Positions 46,165 through 56,448 of a stretch of 64,000 nucleotides of DNA are shown in pieces. A program made the translations under genes and the position numbers. This DNA comes from Corynespora cassiicola (lineage: Eukaryota > Ascomycota > Dothideomycetes > Pleosporales > Corynesporascaceae), in assembly GCA_022059125.1 (NCBI GenBank), contig JAEUWY010000012.1, positions 1,116,001 to 1,180,000 of the forward strand. The letters are read 5' to 3'. Numbering within the stretch: position 1 is the stretch's first letter; every line of letters begins with the position of its first letter. The notes beneath the pieces are model-generated. The model saw only the letters and a list, made by a program, of their open reading frames with translations. It did no database searches and was not told where the DNA came from.

Positions 46165-47577
46165 ATGGCGATGACACTGAAGAAAATTTTACTTGGAATC
46201 CTCTTGGTAATTACCGCCACGACATGGCTGGAAACGCTGCTAAAAACGGGTCCAAACTTACTTTTCGCTATCATTTTCCTATTTCGATACTTTCGATTGA
46301 TAGTTCATGTTTTTTCTTACTGTTACTGGTATAAGCCAACACCGATCCCAGAGACACCGAAGTGGAATCGTTCAGACTGTACCGTGATCATCCCCACTGT
46401 GGAGCCTGAAGACCCCAGGTTCGAAGAATGTGTCCAGAGCCTGCTCAATAACAAACCTAAAGCCATCATCATCGTCACAGTAGGAAAAGCGAGGGAGGAG
46501 GTTTGTAAGGAGGCCATAGCACATCTACACGCACGTTGGACCTCGACTAAGATCATCGTAACGTACAATAAGGTCGCCAACAAGCGCCATCAAATACTTC
46601 ACGCACTTGAAAAAGTCGAGACGTCAATTGTCATCCTTGCAGATGACCACGTGTATTGGCCAAGTAGCAACTATCTCCTTCACATTATTGCCCCTTTCGA
46701 GGACCCCAAGGTCGGCAACGTGGGCACCGAAAAGCGTGTCCGGCGCACAGGTAAGGGCTGGGGCCTATCTTCCGTCTTCAATTTCTGGGGTTGCATCTAT
46801 CTACTGCGGCATAACTTTGAGATCGCAGCCACCAACGCCATCGACGGCGGTGTTTTCGTAATATCTGCCCGTACCGCTGCCCACCGCACTGAGATCCTTC
46901 AAGATCCAGCATTCAAAAAGGCCTTCGCGCACGAGAGGTTCTTCTTCAAATGGTGTGGGCCCCTCAACCCAGACGATGACAACTTCATCACACGCTGGGG
47001 GGTGTCTAAGGGCTGGAAGCACAGGGTCCAATGCGGCGAGGATTCATACATTGAGACCGATCTTGGATCGCCTCACAAATATCTACACCAATGCCTACGC
47101 TGGTCACGTACGACTTGGCGGTCGAATAGTTGCTCGTTGTTCACGGACCGTACCGTGTGGCGCGCTCAGCCTTGGTGCGTGTATGCGGTGTACATCACCA
47201 GCTTCTTCAACTTTGCGCTATTCGTCGATCCAACTCTGATTTACATGTTGAGCCGTACTACTTTTGGTCAGACGCCATTGGCCATAGCGCTCATGGTGCT
47301 GTGGATCTTTGCCACCAAGATGATCAAACTGATTCCGCATTTTAGACGCCACCCGGCGGATTTATGGCTCATTGGCCATTACATATTCTTCGCATACATG
47401 CATAGCTTTATCAAGCTGTATGCACTGCTCACGTTTTGGAACTGTGCATGGGCAGGCAGGGACCTCGACGAGGTGGATGCTGAAGCGAAGGATGACGCAC
47501 CCTCGGAGCAGCTTATCGTCTATGAGCTGAATGGTGAAGTTCCAGAGCCGAAGTACAAATTGGAAAAAGAAATATAA
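46165..47577 (+). CDS. processive GT2 glycosyltransferase, Cps1 type
   Basis: A single-exon gene of 470 aa from the first ATG; the open frame continues upstream without an ATG. It belongs to the membrane GT2 group with cellulose, chitin and hyaluronan synthases. Hydrophobic segments lie near 8-28 and 31-54, and again at about 337-363, 372-391 and 400-425, bracketing a cytosolic catalytic domain. Catalytic motifs in order: VIIPTVEP (75-82), the UDP-sugar DxD-like ADDHV (159-163), NPDDDNFITRW (269-279) with the acceptor-site acid, and QCLRW (309-313), the Q-x-x-R-W motif of processive enzymes. Related fungal proteins affect hyphal surface polysaccharide and filamentous growth. Sugar specificity cannot be read from the sequence. 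It stands alone, with no visible partner gene. Confidence 0.9.
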   Translation: MAMTLKKILLGILLVITATTWLETLLKTGPNLLFAIIFLFRYFRLIVHVFSYCYWYKPTPIPETPKWNRSDCTVIIPTVEPEDPRFEECVQSLLNNKPKAIIIVTVGKAREEVCKEAIAHLHARWTSTKIIVTYNKVANKRHQILHALEKVETSIVILADDHVYWPSSNYLLHIIAPFEDPKVGNVGTEKRVRRTGKGWGLSSVFNFWGCIYLLRHNFEIAATNAIDGGVFVISARTAAHRTEILQDPAFKKAFAHERFFFKWCGPLNPDDDNFITRWGVSKGWKHRVQCGEDSYIETDLGSPHKYLHQCLRWSRTTWRSNSCSLFTDRTVWRAQPWCVYAVYITSFFNFALFVDPTLIYMLSRTTFGQTPLAIALMVLWIFATKMIKLIPHFRRHPADLWLIGHYIFFAYMHSFIKLYALLTFWNCAWAGRDLDEVDAEAKDDAPSEQLIVYELNGEVPEPKYKLEKEI

Positions 47578-47763
47578 CGTAGCTGGGGTCTGTACGTGCT
47601 ATTATGGAAACAACCCTAGTCGATACACCTCCATGAGGTTGGATTTTTTTTTTTTTGCGATGGACTAGCTTCTCATGTTGATAGAATACTTCATCAATCT
47701 ATTTGCGTTTCTGATATATACATTTTTATACTTTACAATAAAAGTCGAAGTTTTATTTTTGTC

Positions 47764-49784
47764 TTAATGCTCACAAAGATTGTACACCTCGAGATTTTCC
47801 TCTACCAAGTCCGCAGATGCTGTTCTTTCCTTCGTCAACTCTAATCTGTACTCATTAGCTTCTTCCAGGCTGATAAAACACTGTCTGAATTTGTTGTCTC
47901 TACACCCGTTCTCCGCCCATTCCAACTGCTGTGGTGGTACGTTCGCTGTAGATGCAATACGATAGTGCGGATCGACTAGCCAAAGTACCATAAATCTCCG
48001 ATTATCTGGCTTCGTCTTATGCACAAGGCTGAAAGGATCTATTTTGTGCTGAAATGTATTGGGGAAGGCGATCATACGGCCTTGGAGTGTGCGCAGGCTA
48101 CCTATTTCTTGGACAGCGGGATCATCGGGCATACTCTGTGTACCAAAGACCGCACACAACGGTTTGTGGCGACCTTTATCATATTTCATTCCTTCTTGAA
48201 TCAAATCCTCTTGTCGGAAGTGTATACGAGATTCAGTAACGTTCTGTATGTCGTAGCAAAATATCGAAGTCGCAACAATGTGTTCGTTGCGCATCCCCTC
48301 CAAGTGCCAGCTCCCTTCAGGAAAGTCATCGTTATCGGGCGTTAGCTCAATAGAGGAGAGTTTGACAACGACTTGCAGGATTTGTTTTCTAAATTGTTCT
48401 TCAAGGCAAGTCCTATTAGATTTCGGTTCTGGGTTCTTTCCTGGGGGGAAATTAGAGGGCAAAACCCCGCTCGCGTTACTAGCCTTCCACTGCTCGTAAG
48501 AGAATTTTTCCCCGGGCTCTGGCTGGATTATCCTGCGCGTACGAAAGTAGAAATCATCGAGAGCCTCATCGATTTCAAATCGACACCATTCCCGTGGGTC
48601 GTCTGGAAGTGTGGTCCGCTTTTCAGAATATAAATGTGCATGCCTGGGATTATCAAGTTGAGATAGGTAGTCTTTGATCTTTTCGACTATTCCAGCCGAA
48701 AAGAACTCCTCTTCGCTTAGTTGGTGGATGTCGTACAGTTCTTTAGGACGTTCTCGTGCTTCTGTTTATATGCCGTCGGTTGGTATGCGAAGATTTGCCC
48801 AGTCCTCCCGTCCTTTGATCAGGATATTGTTCCAGAGAGGAATAGATTTTGAGATGAATTTCTCGATCAGCTGGTAAAGGTTTTGGTGTTTCGAAGGCCG
48901 TAGGTTATTGATATACGAAGATATCCTTACTTTGGTTCCCATATCGCCGACGAATCTAATGTCCGAGGGGAGCCACTGAAACCGAGTCGACCGTAGCCCA
49001 CTGTAAAGCGAGTGAGGATACCCCTTCTCAATTCCTACAAGTTCTTACCCTGCTTCCGTGAGTACCCCTCTGCCTATGGAATCGACACGATTATCCGGTT
49101 CGACTTGGTCAGAGGGGAAGACAGATGATTTACCATAAACCAAAGGATAAAGTGAAGGGTGAACCAGATTGAGTACCTGCACCCACCTTTTATCCCTAGC
49201 AGCGGGCTGACTGCCGCCCTCAGTTCATCTCCCAGCTCAGTTGGAATGATTGCATCGCTTTTGACACATCTTGAATATGTTTCCAGGGTTATTACAAATT
49301 CTTCTTGTCCAAAATCTTTCGCTCTATCCTGGAGCTCTGCGATGCACCATTGAAACGCACTGTCGCTGATCAAGCCACCTTTATCTAACCGTGTTTCAGC
49401 ACGCCATCTCCATAGAATGCCCTCATCAAAGACCTTTTTGTCCCAGTTTGCTTTGTCGGTAACCGCATCCATGAAATTTAGCATGGCTATCTCATTGACT
49501 GTCAACCGATCGGAGGAGAATGAGCTGACCCCATGTTAAAACCACCGATCATAGTCTCCAAAGGCCCCTGAGCTAGTTTCATAGTTGACCGGTAATCCAT
49601 AGCCAGGAACTTTCAAAGGTGCGGTTCCATCGTTTATGAATTCTGATGTTCCAACAACACGTCGGGGTATCGGCGCGTAGGTCGCGAAACGCTGTGGACG
49701 CAGCTGGCTGGGCTGCGACCGTAGCGCTCTCCCAAATATGTGCAGAGCAGAACTGCGACGCGTCAAACGCGCCGTCAACATCAT
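47764..49784 (-). pseudogene. decayed DUF4246 gene
   Basis: The translation follows the fungal DUF4246 family from LKVPGYGLPVNY through TVNEIAMLNFMDAVTDK, LNLVHPSLYPLVYG, FQWLPSDIRFVGD, SYINNLRP and GSWHLEGMRNEHIVAT to the C-terminus. A genuine 48-bp intron (49001..49048) still splices cleanly. The frame is broken three times: TAA at 49536..49538, a frameshift within about 49175-49195, and TAA at 48766..48768. Both stops could arise from CAA by one C-to-T change in a CpA context. The last 232 codons (48462..47764) remain open. A sequencing error could explain one break but hardly all three. The family's biochemical role is not established. It could still be transcribed. Confidence 0.82.
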
Positions 49785-50178
49785 TCCACATGAAAACGGT
49801 ATTTGTCTGTTGATGGTATGTAATCAACCGTCATGAGTGCAAAAGAATCGGTCCATGAATAGGAGACTGTTTAGGCGTCCTACATACCACATGCGCCCTA
49901 GTGGTCAATGCGCCTCCAAGCCTCAGCTGCGCCACTCGATCCTATTCGCTGGATACGGCGACTATGGCATGACCACCAACAAGGCTGCACAAAGGGGCTT
50001 GGTGCTTACTGGCACAGATGGACAGTTTCAAAAGGGTCCTGTAGCCTTGCGAATCTTTCCAATTCAAACTCCACAGCTCCTACTTCAGATTTAGTCTTCT
50101 TACCCAAATTGGGTACGTCATCCACCAACACACCCCACAACACCACAACACGTCGGCGCAAGAGCCGGGAGGACAGAA
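49785..50178. other. gap between DUF4246 pseudogene and arrestin gene
   Basis: About 390 bp with no supportable gene. The final 90 bases are A/C-rich (CACCACAACACG), like a fungal leader, just before the ATG at 50179. The minus-strand promoter of the pseudogene would also fall here. Confidence 0.45.
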
Positions 50179-51474
50179 ATGGGAATCTTTAGTTCCAACA
50201 AAACACCCGAGACCCCACTTCCAAACTTTGCACTTCATCTGGCTACGGACCAAGAGCATATCTTCAAGCCGAACGACACGGTCTCGGGCCATGTTTCCAT
50301 CAATCCAGCCGTTCCTATAACTCCACAGGCCGTGGAAATTTCTTTCTGGGGACAGTCAATGGTCTGGATTCGTGAATCTCACCAATCTCATGCCGGCAAC
50401 AATAGCACACGACGCTATCACCACTACCGAGACAATGCTGCCTTCTTCACCGTGACATATAACCTGATGCGAACCCCTCAGGTGCTGGAACCGGGCCAAA
50501 ATCACGATTTCCGGTGGGAATTCCGTGTACCAGAAGGTACTAGCATCATTCGCAACGGTTGCTACCAGAATGACAATGACGAACGGTGGACTACATACCC
50601 GCATCCGCTCCCGCCGACCTTCCTATTCGGCTCATCGCCTGAAGATCCCGATTGTGCGACTATATCCTACGGCGTGACCGCACGACTGATATGCCCCGGC
50701 GTGGGCGTGGGCAAGAACTTCGACCCCCTCTCCTCAACAGCAAACATCCTCTTCCAACCCTTAAACCCCGACCCTGAGACCCCCCTCAACGCCCCTCTCG
50801 GCCTCGTGCGCTATCCCAAACGCTTCACCCTTTCCAGCTCCCTCCTCTCCGGAGCCTCCACCTCCAGCATCGGCTTCCGCCAGCGCATCTCAGATAAATT
50901 CTCCTCGTCGACCCCGAAACTCGACTTCGAAGCCGGCCTCGAGATCCCCGACCTGCTGACCTGCGGCTCCGAGTTCCGCTTCCGCTGCACCTTCTCCGTG
51001 CTCGACAAGTCGGCAAATGTCGTCGCCATACCCGCGGTCCACTTTCGCGTGATCAAGCTCGAGCTGCTCGACTTTACGTTTGCGCGCGCGCCGCGCGATT
51101 GGAGTGCTAGCTCTACCATGTCGGGCTACCAGTGGAAGGACGCTACGCCACCGCCTCTTGCGTCGGCTTTCTCGGGGCAGGAGTCGACCGTGTATGATGA
51201 GCGGAAGACGCTGTTGAATGCGGTGCCAGGTGAGCACGTCGTGCAGCTCGAGGAAATCCCGGCCGGGGAGAAGAAGGAGACGGTGCAGGCGGATAAGTGT
51301 GAGGTGTGGTTTACTGGGAGGGTGCCTGGAAACACGCCGTCTAGTTTCCGGAGCTTCGCGGTGAGTCGCATGTATAGGATCAAGGTTCGGTTGGCTGTGG
51401 AGGTGGGGAGTGGAGGGAAGAAGTTCGAGATGGAGGCCGAGAGCCATGTGCGGGAGGTGAGGAGCGCGCCTTGA
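50179..51474 (+). CDS. arrestin-domain protein
   Basis: A single-exon gene of 431 aa. The first 180 residues form an arrestin-like N domain: FALHLATDQEHIFKPNDTVSGHVSI, then VEISFWGQSMVWIRE and the FRWEFRVPEGTSI strand. A C domain follows with PDLLTCGSEFRFRCTFSVL and HFRVIKLELLDFTFARAPRDW. Fungal arrestin-like proteins usually recruit ubiquitin ligases to plasma-membrane transporters or act in pH signalling. No clear PPxY motif for Rsp5 binding was seen, and the protein is shorter than Rim8/PalF, so the partner is open. Codon use in the middle is strongly GC-ending, like its neighbours. Confidence 0.85.
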   Translation: MGIFSSNKTPETPLPNFALHLATDQEHIFKPNDTVSGHVSINPAVPITPQAVEISFWGQSMVWIRESHQSHAGNNSTRRYHHYRDNAAFFTVTYNLMRTPQVLEPGQNHDFRWEFRVPEGTSIIRNGCYQNDNDERWTTYPHPLPPTFLFGSSPEDPDCATISYGVTARLICPGVGVGKNFDPLSSTANILFQPLNPDPETPLNAPLGLVRYPKRFTLSSSLLSGASTSSIGFRQRISDKFSSSTPKLDFEAGLEIPDLLTCGSEFRFRCTFSVLDKSANVVAIPAVHFRVIKLELLDFTFARAPRDWSASSTMSGYQWKDATPPPLASAFSGQESTVYDERKTLLNAVPGEHVVQLEEIPAGEKKETVQADKCEVWFTGRVPGNTPSSFRSFAVSRMYRIKVRLAVEVGSGGKKFEMEAESHVREVRSAP

Positions 51475-51596
51475 CGCGCTCCTTTTTCTGTATCAAGTCC
51501 TTATGGTTCCTGGTTTTGTAATTTATTCACGAGGAAATTGTTTGGGAAATTTTTGCGAATAATCAGAGTGGTATCCAATTGTTAAAATATTCCAGT

Positions 51597-52391
51597 CTAG
51601 AATGGTGTGTAAATCTCCTCTGGTTCCACATCCATTCCCTCACAGTTGAGCTTGTTCTTGTAGCAAAACTCTGGCCAATGGCGATGATAGTGGCATGATC
51701 CAATATGTTTGAGATAAGGGGGTTCCTTGGAGTCCTTGCAGGATATCCTCTCCGAAATCTTCTTGCTCAAGTCTTCGAAAGATGCGGGATGTAATGTTTT
51801 TTCTCCGATTAGGAAGCCAAATTCGGCGTCCCCAAGTCCCCATACCGCCAATTCCGTCAGGATCAAACGCAATGGATCGTGTCCTTTGCATTTTTTGTAT
51901 GCCTCGTTGATCAGCTGAAGAAGCAAGGCTCTGCAAATCTTAACGCCACTGGTCAAGTACTCGAGGATTTTGTCCATGATCGCGTCCTGGAAATCCACAT
52001 CCAGCATCTCCTGCCCCAAAACGTATGCCGTGAATAGCATATCCCATATACGATCGTGAGTCTCCCATTCGCTAGGGAAAGATGCTTTAATTGAGTCTAC
52101 GTGCACCACGTCTGTGTATAACCAAACAACATAGAGTTGGAACGCGCGACTATGGGGGAGTTGGAGCTTCACATTGTCAACATCTGGATGTTGCCGAAGC
52201 ATCGATCTGAAAATATTATGAGAGCGGGTTAGAAGGCCTTTATGGATTGTAAACAGTTTGCACTTCCCATTCAGGGGGTTTTCGAGGCAGATTATGACCG
52301 TTTTCATGCCCATACTACACTAGTCAGTACTCTACATGTTATCAAGGCTGGCTGTTTTAATTGGTACGTACTCTTTGGCTAAGCGAGACAT
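51597..52391 (-). CDS. BTB/POZ-like domain protein
   Basis: The main exon is 52314..51597, preceded by a 20-nt exon 52391..52372 across a 57-bp intron (donor GTACGT, TACTGAC branch, TAG acceptor); together 245 aa beginning MSRLAKDMGMKTVIICL. The alternative is a one-exon gene from the ATG at 52313 (238 aa). The BTB core is seen in CKLFTIHKGLLTRSHNIFRSML and AFQLYVVWLYTDVV, followed by a helical region typical of fungal BTB proteins (WDMLFTAYVLGQEMLDVDFQDAIMD). A Cys/His-rich end (HIGSCHYHRHWPEFCYKNKLNC) could bind metal. Such proteins often serve as adaptors for cullin-3 ligases, but fungal single-BTB proteins are mostly uncharacterised. Confidence 0.78.
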
Positions 52392-53273
52392 TTTTTTTCT
52401 AGAATTTATTTATACAATATCGAAGAAAACTTCAAATTATTTGCAAGTCCACGAATGTGATGGCGCACGGAGGGATACGGAAAGTTCGGCGGAGCAAAAA
52501 AAGTTGGAAGTCAGCGAACAGAACTACTAACTTTTCTTGAAACTCTATTCAGATTGAATTACAAAAGGATTTATATTCGAGAGGAGTCATCGGATTTTTA
52601 TTTGATGTTGGGATATCTCTGAACCATGGTACTCAGTTTAACGTGTTGGGATTCATACGATCAACAATCATTCTATAAAGAAAAATTGCGAGCGTGACTG
52701 TAGAACCGCTCTGAATATGATATCAGGGTAGGATTAACATATTCAAAGGTATAAGCTGTGTGTTACGTATGTACAGGCTGACAAAATACCTTGTGTATAT
52801 TGAGTGTAAATTCAAAGTATGACGCCGACGCTCCTGCTTTTTTTTTTAAAAAAAAAAATGAAATCATGTAGAAATGAAAAATAGAAAGAGCCTCTGTAAT
52901 AAATGAAGAGTAATAAGTAACTGCTGAAAGTCGAAACCTCAGGAAAGATAGCCGCAAGACATTATCTAACCTGATCTCCTCTACTTCGAGGCACCAGCGA
53001 CTTCAAAAACCAAAAACCCACCGTCAGAACCCCTACTGTAGCGCAGCCATAGCCGAACCCCGAAAATCTAGCAAAAATCTAGCATCAACTCCTAAAGCTT
53101 GTAGTCCCGAAAGCCATAGAAACCCGATGCAAGGTAATAGCCCGATAAATAACCCACTCAGCGCTCAAACGCGCGCCTGTCCCACCATCAAGCGAACCCC
53201 TACCCAACAATCAGCATTTCGCACTTAGACCCCGACCAGGGAAAAAAAAAGCTTACTATGGAGTCTCCACCGC
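52392..53273. other. AT-rich intergenic region
   Basis: About 880 bp, distinctly AT-richer than most of the window, with a T run directly followed by an A run at 52838-52858. No reading frame of note. It probably holds the BTB promoter and the 3' UTR of the small gene at 53274. Confidence 0.5.
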
Positions 53274-53621
53274 TCACATAACCATGCACTGCTCACCCAC
53301 CCTCGGGAACTCGTGCACGCCCGGAACCACACCTTCGACCTTGCTCTTCTTTTCCTTGCCTTTGGCGCGCGTCTTGCGGGTGATAGTCGTAGACTTGGGC
53401 TCGACAGAAAGCTCGACTTCGCCCTCGATTTCGGACTCGGAAGAGAATGTGAAGACCGAACCCTCGGGTGGGAACTCGACGAGGTGCTTGTCGAGGTGGT
53501 CGGTGAGGAAGACGAGAGACATGAGGAGAGCGGGGGCAAGGGTGTCCGTGCAAGGAAATAGGGTGACCATGATGAGGGTGAGGATGGTGTTGAAGAGTCT
53601 GAAGTTTGGATTGGGGATCAT
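53274..53621 (-). CDS. small probable membrane protein, 115 aa
   Basis: An ATG at 53621 opens 115 codons. Residues about 10-42 are hydrophobic (TILTLIMVTLFPC, ALLMSLVFLTDHL), suggesting one or two membrane segments. An acidic stretch (SSESEIEGEVELSVEP) and a lysine-rich stretch (TRKTRAKGKEKKSK) follow. No family is recognised. The N-terminus lacks a classical signal peptide, so internal membrane insertion is more likely. Competing frames on the other strand are also open but less protein-like. Confidence 0.55.
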   Translation of the reverse strand: MIPNPNFRLFNTILTLIMVTLFPCTDTLAPALLMSLVFLTDHLDKHLVEFPPEGSVFTFSSESEIEGEVELSVEPKSTTITRKTRAKGKEKKSKVEGVVPGVHEFPRVGEQCMVM

Positions 53622-54410
53622 TGTTAGCGATTCGTGTATGTGGGTGTGTGGTTATGGGTAGATGTAGAAGGTTAGTGATGTTGGCGTGTGTGCGTATGTA
53701 AAGATGGTAGGTTTGTAGTTTGGAATGATAGAATTGGTCGGTATCGAACTGCGGAAGAAAGGATAGAAATGGGTGAGGCGTGGTGGAGATTTATGCTCCA
53801 GAGGCGTGCTGTGCTTGCCATTGTTTCTCGGGGAGGTGGTGCACAGCGTGACGTAGAAAGTGAGATAGCACGTTACTATTGTTCTTGCGTTCGGGGAGTT
53901 GGAATGGAAAGGCTAAATATTGTTGTGAGCCTCGCCACTGATTTCCTCGTTGGCACTAATCAAACGGTAAAAGTGAGTGTGCATGGCAGAACACTCAACC
54001 ATGGCGCTCTTGGATAGCAATTAAACGCTTGAGTATCATTGTAACTGTGGTACGCAAAAGTGACTCTGCTAGAAGAAAAACTAACAATATACAAATAGGT
54101 GTATTGAATTGAAGGGTGCGAAAGATTGACGCTGTAGGCCAAGTGTACGATATCAACCCAGATGCTGATTGTCGCCACACTCGCATGCAACTGTGCACAT
54201 TGTTTGCAGCAGAATATGCTTTTGCTGATTTATCCAATTGTTACCTTCGCAATGGTACACACGTACTACGCGTCATGAAACACGCAGGCCAGTGGTAGTC
54301 CAGCAGACCCTGTCGATCTATACGTACGTTTCCCCACGATCAGCCCCTTCCCGCAGGCTTACTTTTTATCTAGACCCTGAAATCGTAGACCACACATTTC
54401 AAAACATTGA
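53622..54410. other. gap between the small membrane gene and BUD32
   Basis: This holds the promoter of the small minus-strand gene and the 3' UTR of BUD32. No frame on either strand is supportable, and no repeat or RNA gene was noticed. Confidence 0.5.
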
Positions 54411-55328
54411 CTAGCCAAGCATGCTTCTCTTACGCCCCCGCAACCTTACATCTTCCAGTCTCCTTAGCACCAGCTTGGCGTCCTTGTAGCTGTCGTTGTA
54501 GCTTCGCAGAACCTCCTGGAACAGGGGCTCCGCGGCTGGATGGGTGGCGGCAAAAGCGCGTTCTAGGACGTAGAGATCGACCGCGCGGTCTTCGTGCGGG
54601 TTCCTGTCCGCGGAAGTGGCAAGACCAAAATCAATCAGTACGATATCGCCCTCCAATGACGGCGCCTTCGGCTCATCCTCTGCAGTTATGGCTGCCTCGC
54701 GCATGGCAGAAGCCGTCTGTCGGCCCGCCGGTACGCTCTGCTGCTCTTGAACCTTCTCCGCACTCCGAACCATGAGATTCGAGGTGGTGAGATCTCCATG
54801 GCATACGCCAATACTGTGTAGCCGCCCCACCGCCTTTCCCACCCGCCTCATGAGATCCAGAATGCCCTCGTCAGCTGTCCCCTCATGTCCCTTGCCCTCC
54901 TTCTCTCTCTGCACCACTCCCTCGGCCCATTCGTCCAGAATGCGCCGCACAGTGCGCCCTTCGATCCACTCCAACACCAACCATCCCATATCCCAATCAC
55001 CAGCAATCACACCAGGTACCCCGACGCCATCCTTTTTGCATCGCACCAAGACTCGGGCTTCCGCTAGTAACCGAGCTTTTGTCAATCGCTTATCGAGAGT
55101 GGGATGCCGGTATGGCTTTGGGGGGCGGTACTTGACAACGCAAGGCGTGGACGGCGTGAGAAAGGTGGTTTTATAAACGAGCGCCTCGGCTCCTTGAGCC
55201 AAAACCTCGAGATTCGAATCGGTGAAGGGTGCAGGGAGCGTGTGGAGGGGACGCGACGTCTCGGGGGTCTCGGGCAGCTCGAGGGGCGCAATGGGCTCGA
55301 TGGTGGAGGCGTCTGTCGCGGGCGCCAT
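54411..55328 (-). CDS. BUD32: KEOPS/EKC complex kinase-ATPase
   Basis: BUD32 is the small atypical kinase of the KEOPS complex, which makes t6A37 on tRNAs reading ANN codons and also affects telomeres. From the ATG at 55328 the protein has 305 aa; an in-frame ATG at 55445 would add 39 Pro/Leu-rich residues. Motifs: AQGAEALVYK (44-53), the ATP lysine in VVKYR (66), the linker LVLEWIEG, the catalytic loop HGDLTTSN (177-184), and DFG at 233-235. The tail RGRKRSMLG is the typical BUD32 C-terminus. About 48 residues separate TTSN from DFG, longer than in yeast, filled by a Gln/Ala/Glu-rich insert. No activation segment beyond DFG is present, as in the family. Confidence 0.94.
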   Translation of the reverse strand: MAPATDASTIEPIAPLELPETPETSRPLHTLPAPFTDSNLEVLAQGAEALVYKTTFLTPSTPCVVKYRPPKPYRHPTLDKRLTKARLLAEARVLVRCKKDGVGVPGVIAGDWDMGWLVLEWIEGRTVRRILDEWAEGVVQREKEGKGHEGTADEGILDLMRRVGKAVGRLHSIGVCHGDLTTSNLMVRSAEKVQEQQSVPAGRQTASAMREAAITAEDEPKAPSLEGDIVLIDFGLATSADRNPHEDRAVDLYVLERAFAATHPAAEPLFQEVLRSYNDSYKDAKLVLRRLEDVRLRGRKRSMLG

Positions 55329-56448
55329 GACTGGCGGCGATGCGGGGGGCTCCGGGGTATGCGAGGGTTGGAGGGAGCTCCAGAATATGGAGAGAAATCT
55401 TCCTAGGAGGTCTGGGGGACTCCGGAGGCGCTCCCGCGTCAACATGGGGAAGACGTTGGGTTGCTCGAAATTTTGGTGGTCGCAACGACGAGGTTGACTG
55501 CCCCGCCCCGACCTGCGCACGGCGTCGCGAAAAGCTTATCGATAGACTCACCACCACGTTGCCGATCCTCCAGGCCAATGTGAACTGCGGTTCAATGGTC
55601 AAGACTGTAGCGAGGGCTTGTGCCAACCTCTGTACGAACCCCAGATCGCTGGATACGATGTCGGCGGGGGGCTCTGGAAATGAGCTTGCAGATCTGCCTC
55701 AGCTCGACGCTTGACGCTTGACACGAAACCGCATTGCATGAAATGAAGCTGTGCCTGCAGCTGCCGCACGCCATTTCGTTCTCACGCCAAGAGCATCACA
55801 GTGCAAGAAGTGCAGTTTTTAAAATGAGTGTGATTTGAAGTTTCTCATCCTACATCTCACCCACTCGTCAATCGTCCAACGTTTTGCGTGTCTTGCTTGC
55901 CATTCATCCTAACATGAAGTAAGGACTGTCTGGCCTCAAGCCTACACCTACTAAAGAAATAAAATGCAAAGGAGTGCAAGGAGCGCCCGGCCACAGGCAT
56001 GAGCGCTCGTTGTCTGTGAATTCTCCGTCCAAGTCCAAATCTTCAAAATCTCAAAGGATATGTCCACCAATGTGTCCATTCTTGTCGCAACAAAGTTTGA
56101 AAAACAGCCATCCGCATGCTCATTAAAAACAGGTCGCATAAGTCGGAAAGCAGAAGGTCAAAAAAGGGAGCCTCCAAAGCCGTCGGAACACACTCATGTC
56201 ACGGGGCTCCAGTGGCGACGAATGGTAATGGTAGTAAAGGAAAAAAATACACCACTACAGAACCCTCCCACAATGCAACAGCCCTCACAACCAAAAGCAG
56301 AAACTAGAAACAAGGAAAGGAAAGGAACAAGTCGTGAGTGGCCGTAAGAACGTTGCAGCGCCCGAAGAACGCCGCAAAATATGCACAGGAGACCTCCGAC
56401 TCAGTGATCTACCCAAGCCGGAGGTCTGAATATCTTCCAATCCATAGC
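55329..56448. other. BUD32 leader and 3' region of the disordered-protein gene
   Basis: Both flanking genes are on the minus strand. The part next to 55328 is open in the BUD32 frame for another 64 codons. From about 55.7 to 56.45 kb the DNA is A-rich on the plus strand, like 3' UTR. No independent gene is supported. Confidence 0.45.

Noticed and set aside
49001..49048. In-frame stops within the DUF4246 gene counted as a further break
   Set aside because: They lie in a proper 48-bp intron (GTAAGA...TTTACAG) that restores the family sequence when removed.
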